NCBI GenBank assembly: GCA_017795085.1
Contig: CP051246.1
Span: 1 to 64,000 of the forward strand
Reading direction: 5' to 3'
DNA length: 64,000 nucleotides
Source: Salegentibacter sp.
Lineage (GTDB): Bacteria > Bacteroidota > Bacteroidia > Flavobacteriales > Flavobacteriaceae
Below are positions 43,854 through 53,926 of the stretch, piece after piece (positions within the stretch are counted from its first letter, which is position 1; every line of letters starts with the position of its first letter). Below the pieces are notes generated by a model. It saw nothing but the letters and a program-made list of their open reading frames with translations, had not been told where the DNA came from and did not search any database. Position numbers and translations under genes: made by a program.

Positions 43854-46616
43854 ATGAAAAAGTTATTATTTCTGGCTGTTCTGATGATAACAGGAAGCCT
43901 TTTTGCCCAGGATTTTGAAATTAATGGAACTATAGTGGACCCTGAGGGAGAGGCATTGGAATCTGCTACTGTTTATATCGAGAATCCAAGTGATAGTAGT
44001 CTGGTAAATTATACTATTTCTGAGAAAAACGGCTATTTTGAGTTAAGCGGGAAATTAAATACAGATAAGATGCATTTTATAGTTTCCTATGCAGGTTTTG
44101 CACCCTATGACCGGGTTTTGGAGGTAAAACCTAAAATGAATTTAGGGAAGATAAGTATGGAAATTCAGGATAATACATTAGATGAGGTTTTGATAGAAGG
44201 CACTCGGGTACCGGTTACCATTAAAAAAGACACCTTAGAATTTAATGCTGCATCTTTTAAAACCCGGGATAATGCAAACCTGGAAGAAGTTTTAAAAGAA
44301 CTTCCGGGGGTAGAGGTTTCTTCAGATGGAGAAATTACCGTTAATGGCACTCCTGTTTCACAGATAAAGGTTAATGGGAAAGAGTTTTTTGGCGATGACC
44401 CAAAAATTGCTACCAAGAACCTTCCTAAAGAGTTACTCAATAAAATTCAGGTTGTAGACACGAAAACAAAATCTGAAGAATTTACGGGTAAGGAAGGGGC
44501 ATCAGATGATAAAACCATTAATATTACTATTGATGAAGATAAAAATAAAGGTTTTTTTTCCAGGCTTACTGCCGGAGCAGGTACCGATGATAGGTATGAA
44601 CTAAGCGGAATTGGCAATTATTTTAAAAATGATATGCGGGTGAGCCTTTTAGGAAGCTCTAATAATATTAATTCCTCAGGTTTCACCTTTGATGAAGTAT
44701 ATGATGCAATGGGGAGAAATGCCTATTCTATTTCCCGAAACCAAAATGGAAATTTTAGTATTAATGGAAATTCATTTGGGGGTGGAAACGGAATAACCCG
44801 TTCAGATAATGCAGGTTTAAGCTTTGTAAATGAATGGCCTCAAAAAACAGAACTTTCCGCCAATTATTTTTATAATAGGGCTGATAACCGTACAGCAAGT
44901 AATACAGAAAGAGAGAATATTCTTCCGAACAGACGGTATTATAATATTTCGGAATCTAATGGAACCCGTTTGAATGATAACCATCGATTTAATATTAGTT
45001 TTGAGATACAACCTGATACATTAACTCGTATCTCAGTTCGTCCAAATATAGTGGCAAATAGCGGGCGTTCTCATAATAGTTCGGTAACTGAGTCTGTAGA
45101 AGATGAAGGAACTCCTATAAATCGTGCCGCTACAGAAAATTATTCCGAAATTCAAAGTATGAACTTTAGCAATAATGTGTTTTTTACCCGAAAGTTTGGT
45201 GATAAAGGAGGCTATTATAATGTAGGAGTTGGAAATCAAAATAATAAGCAAAACCAAGATAATACCTTTTATTCGGAACGTGAAATATATGATGAGCAAG
45301 GCCAACTTATTGAAACCGATATTCAGGATCAACTAATTTCAGAAGATAATAGAAATGATAGCTATAACCTTAATAGTTCCATTCGTCTGCCGTTAACTAA
45401 AAAAATAATGTTTGATGTTTCCTATCGTTATGAGCAAGGAGAAGAGACTAATGAACGTTTGGTTTATGACGCCAATACCGATGGGGAATATTCTGTCTTG
45501 AATGATGAGTTGAGTAATGATTTTAGATCAACTTCATACAATCATCGTTCCAGTGCCGGTCTGGTTTATAATAGTGAAAAATTTAGGGCTTCTATATCTG
45601 GGGGTTATCAGAGCCTTAGGCTTCAAAATCAGGATTTATTTACAGAGACTTCTATAGATAATACCTATGATAATATTTTTACCAGTGCTTATCTGCGGTA
45701 CGAAATCGGGCAGGGAAAGAACTTTTATGCAAGCTATAGCAATTCCTGGCAAACCCCTTCTATATCGCAACTTCAGCCGGTAATAAATACAATTGATCCC
45801 TTAAATATTATTAAGGGAAATCCCGATTTAAGTCCTTCTTTAAACCATAGAATATATGCGAATTATAATGATTATGATTTTAAAACCCGGAGTGGGTTTT
45901 ATGCCTATTTTGGAGGAAATTGGACCAAAGACCAGGTAGTGACCCGTACCAGTGTGGATGAAGATTTAGTGCGTACTACTACCTATATCAACTTAGATGG
46001 AGCATATAATTACTTTGGAGGATTTAATTTGGATAAAACCCTTGAGCTTGAAAATGAAAATTCCCTTAAAATAAAAGGAGGGGTATATGGGAATTATAAC
46101 CGAAATATAGGTTTTTCTAATGAAGAGCAATATTATTCTAAAAGATTAAGCCTTAACCCGAGTATGTCTTTGGAGTATAATATAGGTGACCTGTTTCGTA
46201 TAGAGCCTTTTTACAATCCTCAATTTAACACTGCTGAGTATAGTTTAGGAAATGGTAGGGAAGAAAATTTTGTAACGCATAATGCCTCACTTTCCCTTAC
46301 TTCTTTTTGGCCGGAACGAGTGATTTTTGGGAGTGATATAACATATACAAAAGTAGGAAATGCCGCACCGGGGTTTCAGGATTCTTTTTATTTGTGGAAT
46401 GCCAGCCTGGGCTATGAAATTCTGGGTGAAGATGGGGTCTTAAAACTTAAAGTCTTTGATTTGCTCAACCAGAATGTAGCCACACAACGATACACTGGTG
46501 AGGATTTTATTCAGGATACACAAGAGTTGGTTCTTGAACAATATTTTATGTTAAGCTTCACTTATAAATTCAGCGAATTTGGAGGGAAAGATCCAAATAA
46601 AAACAAGAGCTTTTAA
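43854..46616 (+). CDS. TonB-dependent receptor-like outer membrane beta-barrel protein (paralogue)
   Basis: A 920-residue protein from ATG 43854 (MKKLLFLAVLMITGSLFAQ), which gives a clean signal peptide; an upstream ATG at 43806 does not. The domain order is the same as in the preceding receptor: CarboxypepD_reg-like (NGTIVDPEGEALESATVYIE), plug-like segment (LDEVLIEGTRVPVTIKKDTL, VNGKEFFGDDP), then an OMP_b-brl_3 barrel ending in YFMLSFTYKFSEFGG. Similarity to the first receptor runs over the whole length, so the pair arose by gene duplication. Confidence 0.88.
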   Translation: MKKLLFLAVLMITGSLFAQDFEINGTIVDPEGEALESATVYIENPSDSSLVNYTISEKNGYFELSGKLNTDKMHFIVSYAGFAPYDRVLEVKPKMNLGKISMEIQDNTLDEVLIEGTRVPVTIKKDTLEFNAASFKTRDNANLEEVLKELPGVEVSSDGEITVNGTPVSQIKVNGKEFFGDDPKIATKNLPKELLNKIQVVDTKTKSEEFTGKEGASDDKTINITIDEDKNKGFFSRLTAGAGTDDRYELSGIGNYFKNDMRVSLLGSSNNINSSGFTFDEVYDAMGRNAYSISRNQNGNFSINGNSFGGGNGITRSDNAGLSFVNEWPQKTELSANYFYNRADNRTASNTERENILPNRRYYNISESNGTRLNDNHRFNISFEIQPDTLTRISVRPNIVANSGRSHNSSVTESVEDEGTPINRAATENYSEIQSMNFSNNVFFTRKFGDKGGYYNVGVGNQNNKQNQDNTFYSEREIYDEQGQLIETDIQDQLISEDNRNDSYNLNSSIRLPLTKKIMFDVSYRYEQGEETNERLVYDANTDGEYSVLNDELSNDFRSTSYNHRSSAGLVYNSEKFRASISGGYQSLRLQNQDLFTETSIDNTYDNIFTSAYLRYEIGQGKNFYASYSNSWQTPSISQLQPVINTIDPLNIIKGNPDLSPSLNHRIYANYNDYDFKTRSGFYAYFGGNWTKDQVVTRTSVDEDLVRTTTYINLDGAYNYFGGFNLDKTLELENENSLKIKGGVYGNYNRNIGFSNEEQYYSKRLSLNPSMSLEYNIGDLFRIEPFYNPQFNTAEYSLGNGREENFVTHNASLSLTSFWPERVIFGSDITYTKVGNAAPGFQDSFYLWNASLGYEILGEDGVLKLKVFDLLNQNVATQRYTGEDFIQDTQELVLEQYFMLSFTYKFSEFGGKDPNKNKSF

Positions 46617-46980
46617 ACTTATCGGGCATTTTTAAAGTGAATAATGTTTAAGGATATACAATAGCTTGTTTTAAACAAGTTGTTATTGCAATCCTGATGA
46701 AAACGGGAGAAGCCAGCTGTCCCTGTTATTGCTAAATTAGTTTTACCCCGTTATAATCCATCTGCTCCATTGACTTCTAGTGGTTTTCTATAAAGTGTAG
46801 CGGGATAAAAAGGTGTATCGAGAAGTAGTTTTCCGATACATATTTCGTGGGTTTGCCCCGAGGTTGTTGATTTCAAGTGCTTTTTTTGCCTAAGAAAGTA
46901 CCTGTTATACTTGTGGTCAAACGAGATTTGTACCCGGAAAACTCTGTTTATAAACTGCTAGCTGTGACTGTCAATTGAAG
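46617..46980. other. Intergenic region downstream of the receptors
   Basis: A 364-base gap between converging genes. Bases 46793-46830 resemble the AGCGAGAAGTA repeat at 30433-30490. No gene, terminator of clear form or promoter is seen. Confidence 0.5.
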
Positions 46981-47778
46981 TTACCAACTTCCGCCGGCAC
47001 CGCCGCCACCAAAGCCGCCACCGCCGAAGCCGCCACCAAAGCCGCCACCACCGCCAAAGCCTCCACCGGAACTTCCACCACCAAAGGAGCCACGACCAAG
47101 TGAGCTTAGAATGATAGCGTCTAACAAGGTGCTGCTGCCACTGCGTCTGCCACCATTGCGGCCACCTTTATTTCGGCTGCTGATGGAAACAATGATGATA
47201 ATGAAAATAATTCCCATAATCAGGAAATGAAGTGGAATACCTTGTGAATTTCCGCGGCTTTGCGGTGAACCTTCAAAGGTGCCTGCCAAGACTTGAAAAA
47301 TGGCATCGGTACCTTTGTCTAAACCACCGTAATAATTATTTTTGCGGAATTCAGGTAAAATAATTTGTTCGATAATTTCTTTAGATCGGGCATCGGTTAA
47401 ATATTCTTCCAATCCATAGCCGGTAGTTATCCAGATTTTCCGGTCGTTTTCAGCAACAAGCACCAGTAACCCGTTATCTTTGTCACTTTGTCCAATTCCC
47501 CATTCCTCGGCCCAGTGTGCGGCATAAGTGCCTTCGTATTCGCCTTGTAAAGATTTTATGCTTACCACTACAATTTGTGTGGAAGTGGTATCAGCATAAC
47601 TAATGAGTTTTTGCTCCAGTTGATTTTTTTCAGCATCAGTAAGGATATTGGCCTCATCATAGACACTGGTTTGCTCGGAGGGCTGTGGCGGAATTTCACG
47701 CTGTGCAAACCCGGTAAAGAATATTCCGAAGGCTATAAATAATAGGGCTGTTTTTTTACTGAAAATCGTGTGTGGCAT
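46981..47778 (-). CDS. TPM-domain protein with glycine-rich tail (YgcG family)
   Basis: A 265-residue envelope protein. A signal peptide ends near TGFAQ; a TPM domain follows (about 37-165, VYDEANILTDAEKNQLEQKL, DNGLLVLVAENDRKIWITTGYGLEEYL). One membrane helix lies at about 183-200. The tail of about 40 residues is almost only Gly, Phe and Ser and ends in GGSW. TPM domains act in protein quality control in plastids and occur widely with LemA in bacteria. It is the third gene of a lemA-TPM-TPM operon and starts one base after the second ends. Confidence 0.88.
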   Translation of the reverse strand: MPHTIFSKKTALLFIAFGIFFTGFAQREIPPQPSEQTSVYDEANILTDAEKNQLEQKLISYADTTSTQIVVVSIKSLQGEYEGTYAAHWAEEWGIGQSDKDNGLLVLVAENDRKIWITTGYGLEEYLTDARSKEIIEQIILPEFRKNNYYGGLDKGTDAIFQVLAGTFEGSPQSRGNSQGIPLHFLIMGIIFIIIIVSISSRNKGGRNGGRRSGSSTLLDAIILSSLGRGSFGGGSSGGGFGGGGGFGGGFGGGGFGGGGAGGSW

Positions 47779-48219
47779 TTATTTTTTTGAAATGGTGTTG
47801 GGCAATTCATTTTCGGTGTCGGAAGACCAGGGAAAGTGCTTTTTAAGCTGCTCTCCGGCTTTTAATATCCCGTTTACCAGGCCCTGTTTGAATTTCTTTT
47901 GTTTAAATTGGGTGACAATGGCATCTTTAGTGCTTTCCCAAAAATCATCGGGTACTACATCGTTAATTCCGCGGTCTCCATAAATCACGAATTCGTGATC
48001 TTCAACGGCCACGTATATAAGCACTCCGTTTTCTTCTTTGGTATTGTCCATTTTTAGGTGATGGAAAACTTCCCGGGCTCGTTCAAAAATATCTTTTTCG
48101 CCGTGGGAATTCTCCAAATGAACCCTGATTTCTCCGGAAGTATTGCTTTCGGCTTCACGAATGGCCGCTACAATTTCTTCCTCTTCTTTTTTATTTAAAA
48201 ATTTTTCTGCCTTGCTCAT
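47779..48219 (-). CDS. Small TPM-domain protein
   Basis: A 146-residue protein with a TPM domain (EEEIVAAIREAESNTSGEIRVHLE, ENGVLIYVAVEDHEFVIYGDRGIND) but no signal peptide or membrane segment, unlike its neighbour. It lies three bases after lemA and next to the larger TPM gene. The three-gene group is common in Bacteroidota. A cytosolic TPM partner beside a membrane-anchored one suggests a complex across the membrane, but the function is not established. Confidence 0.85.
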   Translation of the reverse strand: MSKAEKFLNKKEEEEIVAAIREAESNTSGEIRVHLENSHGEKDIFERAREVFHHLKMDNTKEENGVLIYVAVEDHEFVIYGDRGINDVVPDDFWESTKDAIVTQFKQKKFKQGLVNGILKAGEQLKKHFPWSSDTENELPNTISKK

Positions 48220-48222
48220 TTT

Positions 48223-48819
48223 TTAAAAGTCAAAATCTACATCGGGGGCGGTTTCTGCACCTTCATCAGCTTCAAAAGTACTCATACGTTCAAAACCGAA
48301 CATTCCGGCAAAAATATTATTTGGGAATTTTCTTATAAAGGTGTTGTATTCTTTTACGCTTTCATTAAAACGGGTACGCGCCACGCTCACCCTATTTTCA
48401 GTACCTTCTAATTGCGATTGCAATTGTAAAAAGTTTTGGTTCGATTTAATATCGGGATAGCGTTCTACGGTTACCAACAACCTGGAAAGTGCAGAAGACA
48501 ATCCGCTTTGGGCCTGTTGAAACTGATTGATTTGTTCGGCACTTAAATTATCGGCATCAACATTTACTGAAGTAGCCTGTGAGCGGGCTTCGATAACTTC
48601 GGTAAGCGTACCGCGTTCAAAATCGGCTGAACCTTCTACGGTATTTACCAAATTAGGGATAAGATCACTTCGGCGCTGGTAGGCATCTTCAACATTTGCC
48701 CAATTGCCTTTTACGTTTTCTTCAAGTTCTACAGCGGTGTTGTTTACACCGGCGGTAAGATTGTAGCCAATAATTGCCAAAACAATTATTACGATTAACG
48801 GGATTAACCACTTTTTCAT
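48223..48819 (-). CDS. lemA: LemA family protein
   Basis: A 198-residue protein with one N-terminal membrane helix (about 4-24), followed by the LemA helical domain (NVKGNWANVEDAYQRRSDLIPNLVNTVEG, then SALSRLLVTVERYPDIKSNQNFLQLQSQLEGTENRV in consecutive segments). It is the first gene of the lemA-TPM-TPM operon, with 3-base spacing. The role of LemA is not known; it often occurs with TPM or membrane-protease genes. Confidence 0.92.
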   Translation of the reverse strand: MKKWLIPLIVIIVLAIIGYNLTAGVNNTAVELEENVKGNWANVEDAYQRRSDLIPNLVNTVEGSADFERGTLTEVIEARSQATSVNVDADNLSAEQINQFQQAQSGLSSALSRLLVTVERYPDIKSNQNFLQLQSQLEGTENRVSVARTRFNESVKEYNTFIRKFPNNIFAGMFGFERMSTFEADEGAETAPDVDFDF

Positions 48820-48888
48820 TTATTTATAAATTTATAAGCCCTTGGTTTGGCTTTGTTTATATGGATTAGTAATGATTTTTTGTGTTTA

Positions 48889-49218
48889 TTATAACTGATT
48901 TTTAAGATGGTTGAGTTTAGCTTTTACTCCCTCCAACTTACGAATAATTTCGAAGTTAGAAAGGGTTTTTTGTTTTTCTTCTTTTAAATGTATTTTTGCG
49001 CCCTCCAGGGTAAAACCGCGTTCTTTTACCAAATGATAGATAAGTTCCAGGTTTCGAATGTCTTCCGGGGTAAATTTTCGATTTCCCTTGGCATTTTTTT
49101 TGGGTTTAATAACATCAAACTCTTTTTCCCAAAAACGAATAAGCGAAGCATTTACCTTAAAGGCTTCAGCTACTTCGCCAATATTGTAATATCGTTTTTC
49201 AGGGAGGTTAAAATGCAT
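48889..49218 (-). CDS. MerR family transcriptional regulator
   Basis: A 109-residue protein with an N-terminal winged-helix MerR domain (YYNIGEVAEAFKVNASLIRFWEKEF, then NRKFTPEDIRNLELIYHLVKERGFTLEGA) and a short C-terminal coiled coil. It has no metal- or drug-binding tail, so its inducer is unknown. The start overlaps the stop of the peptidase gene as TAATG, which couples the two. This MerR-M23 pairing is conserved in many flavobacteria. Confidence 0.9.
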   Translation of the reverse strand: MHFNLPEKRYYNIGEVAEAFKVNASLIRFWEKEFDVIKPKKNAKGNRKFTPEDIRNLELIYHLVKERGFTLEGAKIHLKEEKQKTLSNFEIIRKLEGVKAKLNHLKNQL

Positions 49219-50195
49219 TAATCAAGCGATTGGTTTTCTTGTTGTGCTTTCTTTAAAACTTCATCAAATTCTTCCGGAGAAAGATTTCCATAGTAAAAAT
49301 TAATCGGGTTTATACGTTCCTCTTCTTTAAAAATCTCATAATGTAAATGAGCGGCCATAGAGCGGCCCGTACTACCCACATAACCAATAACATCGCCACG
49401 TTGCACTTGCTGGCCAACCCTTACATTGTATTTGTATAAATGCCCGTAAAGGCTGGTGTAACCAAACCCGTGGTCAATTCTAATATGGTTTCCGTAACCG
49501 GTAGCACGATTATCAGCACGTTCTACGCGGCCGTTTCCGGTGGCGTAGACCGGTGTGCCGCGAGGGGCGGTAAAATCCATTCCATAATGAAATTTACGTA
49601 CTTTGGTAAAAGGGTCGGTACGCCAGCCATAGCCGGAAGCAATTCTGCTCAAATCTTCATTTTTTACCGGTTGAATAGCGGGTACCGAGGCCAGCATACT
49701 TTCTTTTTCTCTGGCTAAATCAGAAATTTCATCCAGCGATTTAGATTGTACCACTAATTGTTTCGATAAAATATCCATTCTTTTAGAAGTTTCAATAATC
49801 AAATTTGAATTATCAAAACCTTCAAGTTCACGATATCGGTTTATCCCGCCAAAACCTGCCAGGCGTTGTTCCTCTGGAATGGGATTGGCTTCAAAATACA
49901 TCCGGTATATGCTGTTGTCACGATCTTCAATATTGCCCAACACATCTTGAATATGATCCATTTTTTTATTTAACAGTCCGTACTGTAACTCCATATTTTC
50001 CAATTCGCGTTTTAAAGCTTTTTCACGTGGAGTTTCTATGCCTGGAATATTTAAATAAATAACCAGAAGGATAAAACCTGCTAAAAAAGACCCTAGAATA
50101 CTAAGCAGTAAAATTCCCAATCGACGACCTCTGCGGCGTTCAATTTTTTTATAGGAAAGGGTTTCACTATCGTAATAATATTTAACCTTCGACAT
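49218..50195 (-). CDS. M23 family peptidase (cell-wall endopeptidase)
   Basis: A 325-residue protein anchored by one N-terminal membrane helix (about 28-50), with a coiled-coil stretch (about 57-95) and a C-terminal LytM/M23 domain. Zinc ligands are visible: H and D in HYGMDFTAPRGTPV, and the HLHYE (HxH) motif; YTSLYGH is the third conserved segment. It should cut peptide cross-links in peptidoglycan or act as an EnvC/NlpD-like activator. It is divergent from alaS. Confidence 0.9.
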   Translation of the reverse strand: MSKVKYYYDSETLSYKKIERRRGRRLGILLLSILGSFLAGFILLVIYLNIPGIETPREKALKRELENMELQYGLLNKKMDHIQDVLGNIEDRDNSIYRMYFEANPIPEEQRLAGFGGINRYRELEGFDNSNLIIETSKRMDILSKQLVVQSKSLDEISDLAREKESMLASVPAIQPVKNEDLSRIASGYGWRTDPFTKVRKFHYGMDFTAPRGTPVYATGNGRVERADNRATGYGNHIRIDHGFGYTSLYGHLYKYNVRVGQQVQRGDVIGYVGSTGRSMAAHLHYEIFKEEERINPINFYYGNLSPEEFDEVLKKAQQENQSLD

Positions 50196-50210
50196 GAGTT
50201 AAATTTATGC

Positions 50211-50218
50211 TATTTTTG
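50211..50218 (+). promoter_or_regulatory. -7 element between the M23 peptidase gene and alaS
   Basis: TATTTTTG matches TAnnTTTG exactly and points toward alaS, 109 bases before its start. A matching TTG at the correct distance was not found. Confidence 0.35.
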
Positions 50219-50326
50219 CCCCAAAAGCACGCAATTTTTGTGCTAGGTGCCATTGCTAAACGGGCAAAGATAAAAATTGTTTCAATGCGCACCCAATTTA
50301 ATAATTTTTAGATTACAAAAGCTTTG

Positions 50327-52939
50327 ATGAAATCCCAAGACATACGCCGCCAATTTTTAGAATTTTTTCAGACAAAATCACACCAAATTGTACCCTCTGC
50401 ACCTATGGTAATTAAAGATGACCCCACCTTAATGTTTACCAATGCAGGGATGAACCAATTTAAGGAATATTTTCTCGGGAATACAAAACCGAAATATTCA
50501 CGGGTAACCGATTCACAAAAATGCCTGCGGGTAAGCGGAAAACATAACGATTTGGAAGAAGTAGGCATGGATACTTATCATCATACCATGTTTGAGATGC
50601 TCGGAAACTGGAGTTTTGGTGATTATTTTAAAGAGGAAGCTATTAACTGGGCCTGGGAGTTGTTGACTGAAGTTTTTAAAATTGATAAAAACAGTCTGTA
50701 TGTTTCGGTTTTTGAAGGAAATAAAGATGATGGCCTGGCGTTGGATACGGAAGCCCTGGGAATTTGGAAAAAGATTGTTCCCGAGCAACGGATTGTGTAC
50801 GGAGATAAAAAAGATAATTTCTGGGAAATGGGCGATCAGGGTCCCTGTGGCCCTTGTTCTGAAATTCATATAGATATTCGCCCGGCAGCTGAAAAAGTTA
50901 AAAAATCAGGTCGGGAACTTGTAAATGCCGATCATCCGCAAGTTGTGGAAATTTGGAACCTGGTTTTTATGCAATTTAACCGAAAAGCTGATGGCCGTCT
51001 GGAAGAATTGCCTGCAAAACATATTGATACCGGTCTTGGTTTTGAACGCTTGTGTATGGTGCTTCAGGAAAAACAATCAAATTACGATACCGATGTTTTT
51101 ACTCCCCTGATTTCGGAAGTTGAAAAAATTACCGGGAAAAAATACGGAAATTCAGAAGAAACTGATGTGGCGATTCGCGTAATTTCCGATCATATTCGGG
51201 CGGTTGCTTTTTCTATTGCCGATGGGCAATTACCTTCTAATACGGGTGCCGGGTATGTAATTAGAAGGATTTTACGAAGGGCCATTCGATACGGATTTAC
51301 TTTCTTAGGTCAAAAAGAAGCTTTTATATACAAGCTAATGCCTTTGCTGAGCAAGCAGATGGGCAAAGCTTTTCCTGAGTTGGTTTCTCAAAAAACACTT
51401 TGCGAAAATGTAATTCGTGAAGAAGAACAATCTTTTTTGAAAACACTTGATCAGGGGTTGATTTTGCTTGAAAATATTATAAAAGAAACCCCGGGAAAGG
51501 AGGTTTCCGGAAAAAAAGCTTTTGAACTATACGATACTTATGGTTTTCCGATAGATCTTACCGCGCTAATTTTACGTGAACGTGGTTATTCTCTGGATGA
51601 AAAGAAATTCGAAGCTGAACTTAAACAGCAAAAAGACCGTTCTCGTGCGGCCACACAAATTACCGCCGGCGATTGGGAGGAATTAAATACTGTAGCTGAA
51701 GAAAGTTTTATCGGTTACAACCAGTTAGAAGCTGAGGTGAAAATTGCTAAATTCCGTAAAGTAAAAACCAAAAAACAAGGAGAGGTTTTTCAAATTGTGT
51801 TGAATAAAACGCCGTTTTATCCGGAAGGTGGCGGGCAGATAGGCGATAAAGGATACCTTATAGGCAGTAAGAGTGATAAAATTTCGGTTTTTGATACCAA
51901 AAAGGAAAACAACCAGATTGTCCATTTTACAAAATCTTTACCGAAGAACCTGGAAGATACATTAATCGCGGTGGTAAATAAGACCAATCGTACCGCTACA
52001 GCTGCCAATCATACCGCTACGCATTTGTTGCATCAGGCTTTACGTACAATTTTAGGAAAGCATGTTGAACAAAAAGGTTCTTTGGTAAAAGGCGATTACT
52101 TGCGCTTTGATTTTTCACATTTTAGTAAAGTAAGCGAGGAAGAATTGCGACAGGTTGAAAATTTTGTGAATGCCAGGATTTCAGAAAAACTGTCTTTAGA
52201 AGAGCAGCGTGATTTAACTTACGATGAAGCGATAAACCAGGGAGCAATTGCCCTTTTTGGAGAGAAATATGGCGATTCGGTACGTGCAATTCGCTTTGGA
52301 GATTCTATGGAATTATGCGGGGGAACGCATGTGCAAAACACCGGGGATTTATGGTATTTTAAAGTAACTTCAGAAAGTTCGGTGGCAAGTGGAATCCGTA
52401 GGATTGAAGCAATTACCGGTGAGGCAGTAAAAGAATATTTTACGGCTAAGGAAGCTAGCCTGGAAGCGATAAAAGCCGAGTTGAAAAACCCGAAAGAGCC
52501 GGTGTTGGCTGTAAGCAAATTGCAACAAGAAAATACCGACTTAAAAAAGCAGGTGGAGGCTTTGTTAAAAGATAAAGCCAAAAACCTGAAAACCGAGGTG
52601 AAAGCAGCATTGGAAGAAGTAAATGGAATTAACTTTTTAGCAAAGAAAGTCAGTTTAGATGCGGGCGGAATAAAAGATTTGGCTTTTCAGTTGGGAAGTG
52701 AGCAGGAAAACCTCTTTTTGATTTTCGGAACCGAGCAAAACGGAAAGGCTTTGTTAAGTTGCTATATTTCTAAAAATTTGGTTGCTGAAAAAGAATTGCA
52801 CGCCGGAAAAATAGTAAAAGACCTTGGGAAATATATTCAGGGTGGTGGAGGTGGCCAGCCATTTTTTGCCACTGCCGGGGGTAAAAACCCTGAAGGTATA
52901 AATGAAGCACTTCAAGCGGCAAAACAATTTATTAAATAA
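50327..52939 (+). CDS. alaS: Alanyl-tRNA synthetase
   Basis: An 870-residue class II synthetase. I start at ATG 50327 ([14 protein letters not shown]). The catalytic core has [10 protein letters not shown] and [15 protein letters not shown]. The editing domain has the zinc-binding [12 protein letters not shown] and ELCGGTHV motifs. The C-terminal oligomerisation/C-Ala domain ends in [19 protein letters not shown]. It attaches alanine to tRNA-Ala. The length is normal. Confidence 0.97.
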   Translation: MKSQDIRRQFLEFFQTKSHQIVPSAPMVIKDDPTLMFTNAGMNQFKEYFLGNTKPKYSRVTDSQKCLRVSGKHNDLEEVGMDTYHHTMFEMLGNWSFGDYFKEEAINWAWELLTEVFKIDKNSLYVSVFEGNKDDGLALDTEALGIWKKIVPEQRIVYGDKKDNFWEMGDQGPCGPCSEIHIDIRPAAEKVKKSGRELVNADHPQVVEIWNLVFMQFNRKADGRLEELPAKHIDTGLGFERLCMVLQEKQSNYDTDVFTPLISEVEKITGKKYGNSEETDVAIRVISDHIRAVAFSIADGQLPSNTGAGYVIRRILRRAIRYGFTFLGQKEAFIYKLMPLLSKQMGKAFPELVSQKTLCENVIREEEQSFLKTLDQGLILLENIIKETPGKEVSGKKAFELYDTYGFPIDLTALILRERGYSLDEKKFEAELKQQKDRSRAATQITAGDWEELNTVAEESFIGYNQLEAEVKIAKFRKVKTKKQGEVFQIVLNKTPFYPEGGGQIGDKGYLIGSKSDKISVFDTKKENNQIVHFTKSLPKNLEDTLIAVVNKTNRTATAANHTATHLLHQALRTILGKHVEQKGSLVKGDYLRFDFSHFSKVSEEELRQVENFVNARISEKLSLEEQRDLTYDEAINQGAIALFGEKYGDSVRAIRFGDSMELCGGTHVQNTGDLWYFKVTSESSVASGIRRIEAITGEAVKEYFTAKEASLEAIKAELKNPKEPVLAVSKLQQENTDLKKQVEALLKDKAKNLKTEVKAALEEVNGINFLAKKVSLDAGGIKDLAFQLGSEQENLFLIFGTEQNGKALLSCYISKNLVAEKELHAGKIVKDLGKYIQGGGGGQPFFATAGGKNPEGINEALQAAKQFIK

Positions 52940-52966
52940 AACCTACAGCGGTAGGGGAGAGGGCCA

Positions 52967-53926
52967 ATGAATTTTACAACGCGTATACCCATACCGGAAA
53001 GCGGAGCGAAGATTGACTATAATTCAAAAATCTTTTTGGCAGGCTCGTGCTTTGTAGAAAATATTGGGGCTAAGTTTGAATATTTCCAGCTTCAGCATTT
53101 AATGAACCCATTTGGAATTTTATTTCATCCATTGGCCATTGAAAACTTATTTCGAAGAATCGTTGAAAACCATCGCTATTCTAAAGAAGATATTTTCTTT
53201 TATAATGAACGCTGGCATTGTTTTGAAGCGCATTCAAATTTAAGTGATGGTGACAGAGGACAATTACTTCAAAAATTGAATTTGGCTATTTCTACTTCCA
53301 GGAAATTCATCGAATCTGCCACGCATGTTATTATCACTCCGGGAACAGCCTGGGGATATTTTCACAAAAAAGAAAATCGAACGGTAGCCAATTGTCATAA
53401 AATTCCGCAGCGGGAATTTGATAAAAAACTGCAATCCCCTTCTGCAATAGAAAATTCTTTTCAAAAAACTATCGAGCTTATTCAGGCAATCAACCCAAAA
53501 GTTAAGTTTTTGTTCACGGTTTCTCCTGTTCGGCATCTTAAAGATGGTTTTGTTGAAAATCAGCGTAGCAAAGCGCATCTAATTACTGCGATCCATAATA
53601 TTTTAGAAAATAAAGATTTAATGGAAGCTAGAGGGCTGTATTTTCCATCTTATGAAATTATGATGGATGAACTTAGGGATTATCGCTTTTATAATGAAGA
53701 TATGTTGCATCCTTCTACTACTGCGGTAAATTATATCTGGCAACGCTTTACTGATATTCACCTTACCCCTGAGACAGAACCTACGATGAATCAAGTTGAT
53801 AAAGTTAGAAAAGGCCTGGCCCACCGGCCATTTAACCCGGAATCTGAAGAATATAGGCAATTTTTAGAGAAGCTTAAGAAAGAACTTAAAAGTTTGCATA
53901 AGCGTTATCCATATATGAATTTTTAA
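52967..53926 (+). CDS. GSCFA domain protein
   Basis: A 319-residue cytosolic protein with the family-naming motif AGSCFVENIG (25-34) and NPFGILFHPLAIE, followed by VIITPGTAWGY, FTVSPVRHLKDG and a late DMLHPSTTAVNYIW. GSCFA proteins belong to the SGNH-hydrolase-like group: GSCF provides the block-I serine and DMLHPS the Asp/His block. The substrate is unknown. It follows alaS by 28 bases on the same strand and may be co-transcribed, as in many Bacteroidota. Confidence 0.88.
   Translation: MNFTTRIPIPESGAKIDYNSKIFLAGSCFVENIGAKFEYFQLQHLMNPFGILFHPLAIENLFRRIVENHRYSKEDIFFYNERWHCFEAHSNLSDGDRGQLLQKLNLAISTSRKFIESATHVIITPGTAWGYFHKKENRTVANCHKIPQREFDKKLQSPSAIENSFQKTIELIQAINPKVKFLFTVSPVRHLKDGFVENQRSKAHLITAIHNILENKDLMEARGLYFPSYEIMMDELRDYRFYNEDMLHPSTTAVNYIWQRFTDIHLTPETEPTMNQVDKVRKGLAHRPFNPESEEYRQFLEKLKKELKSLHKRYPYMNF

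Noticed and set aside
46981..47110. Glycine-codon repeat tract that looks like a minisatellite
   Set aside because: It is explained by the Gly/Phe-rich tail of the TPM protein.
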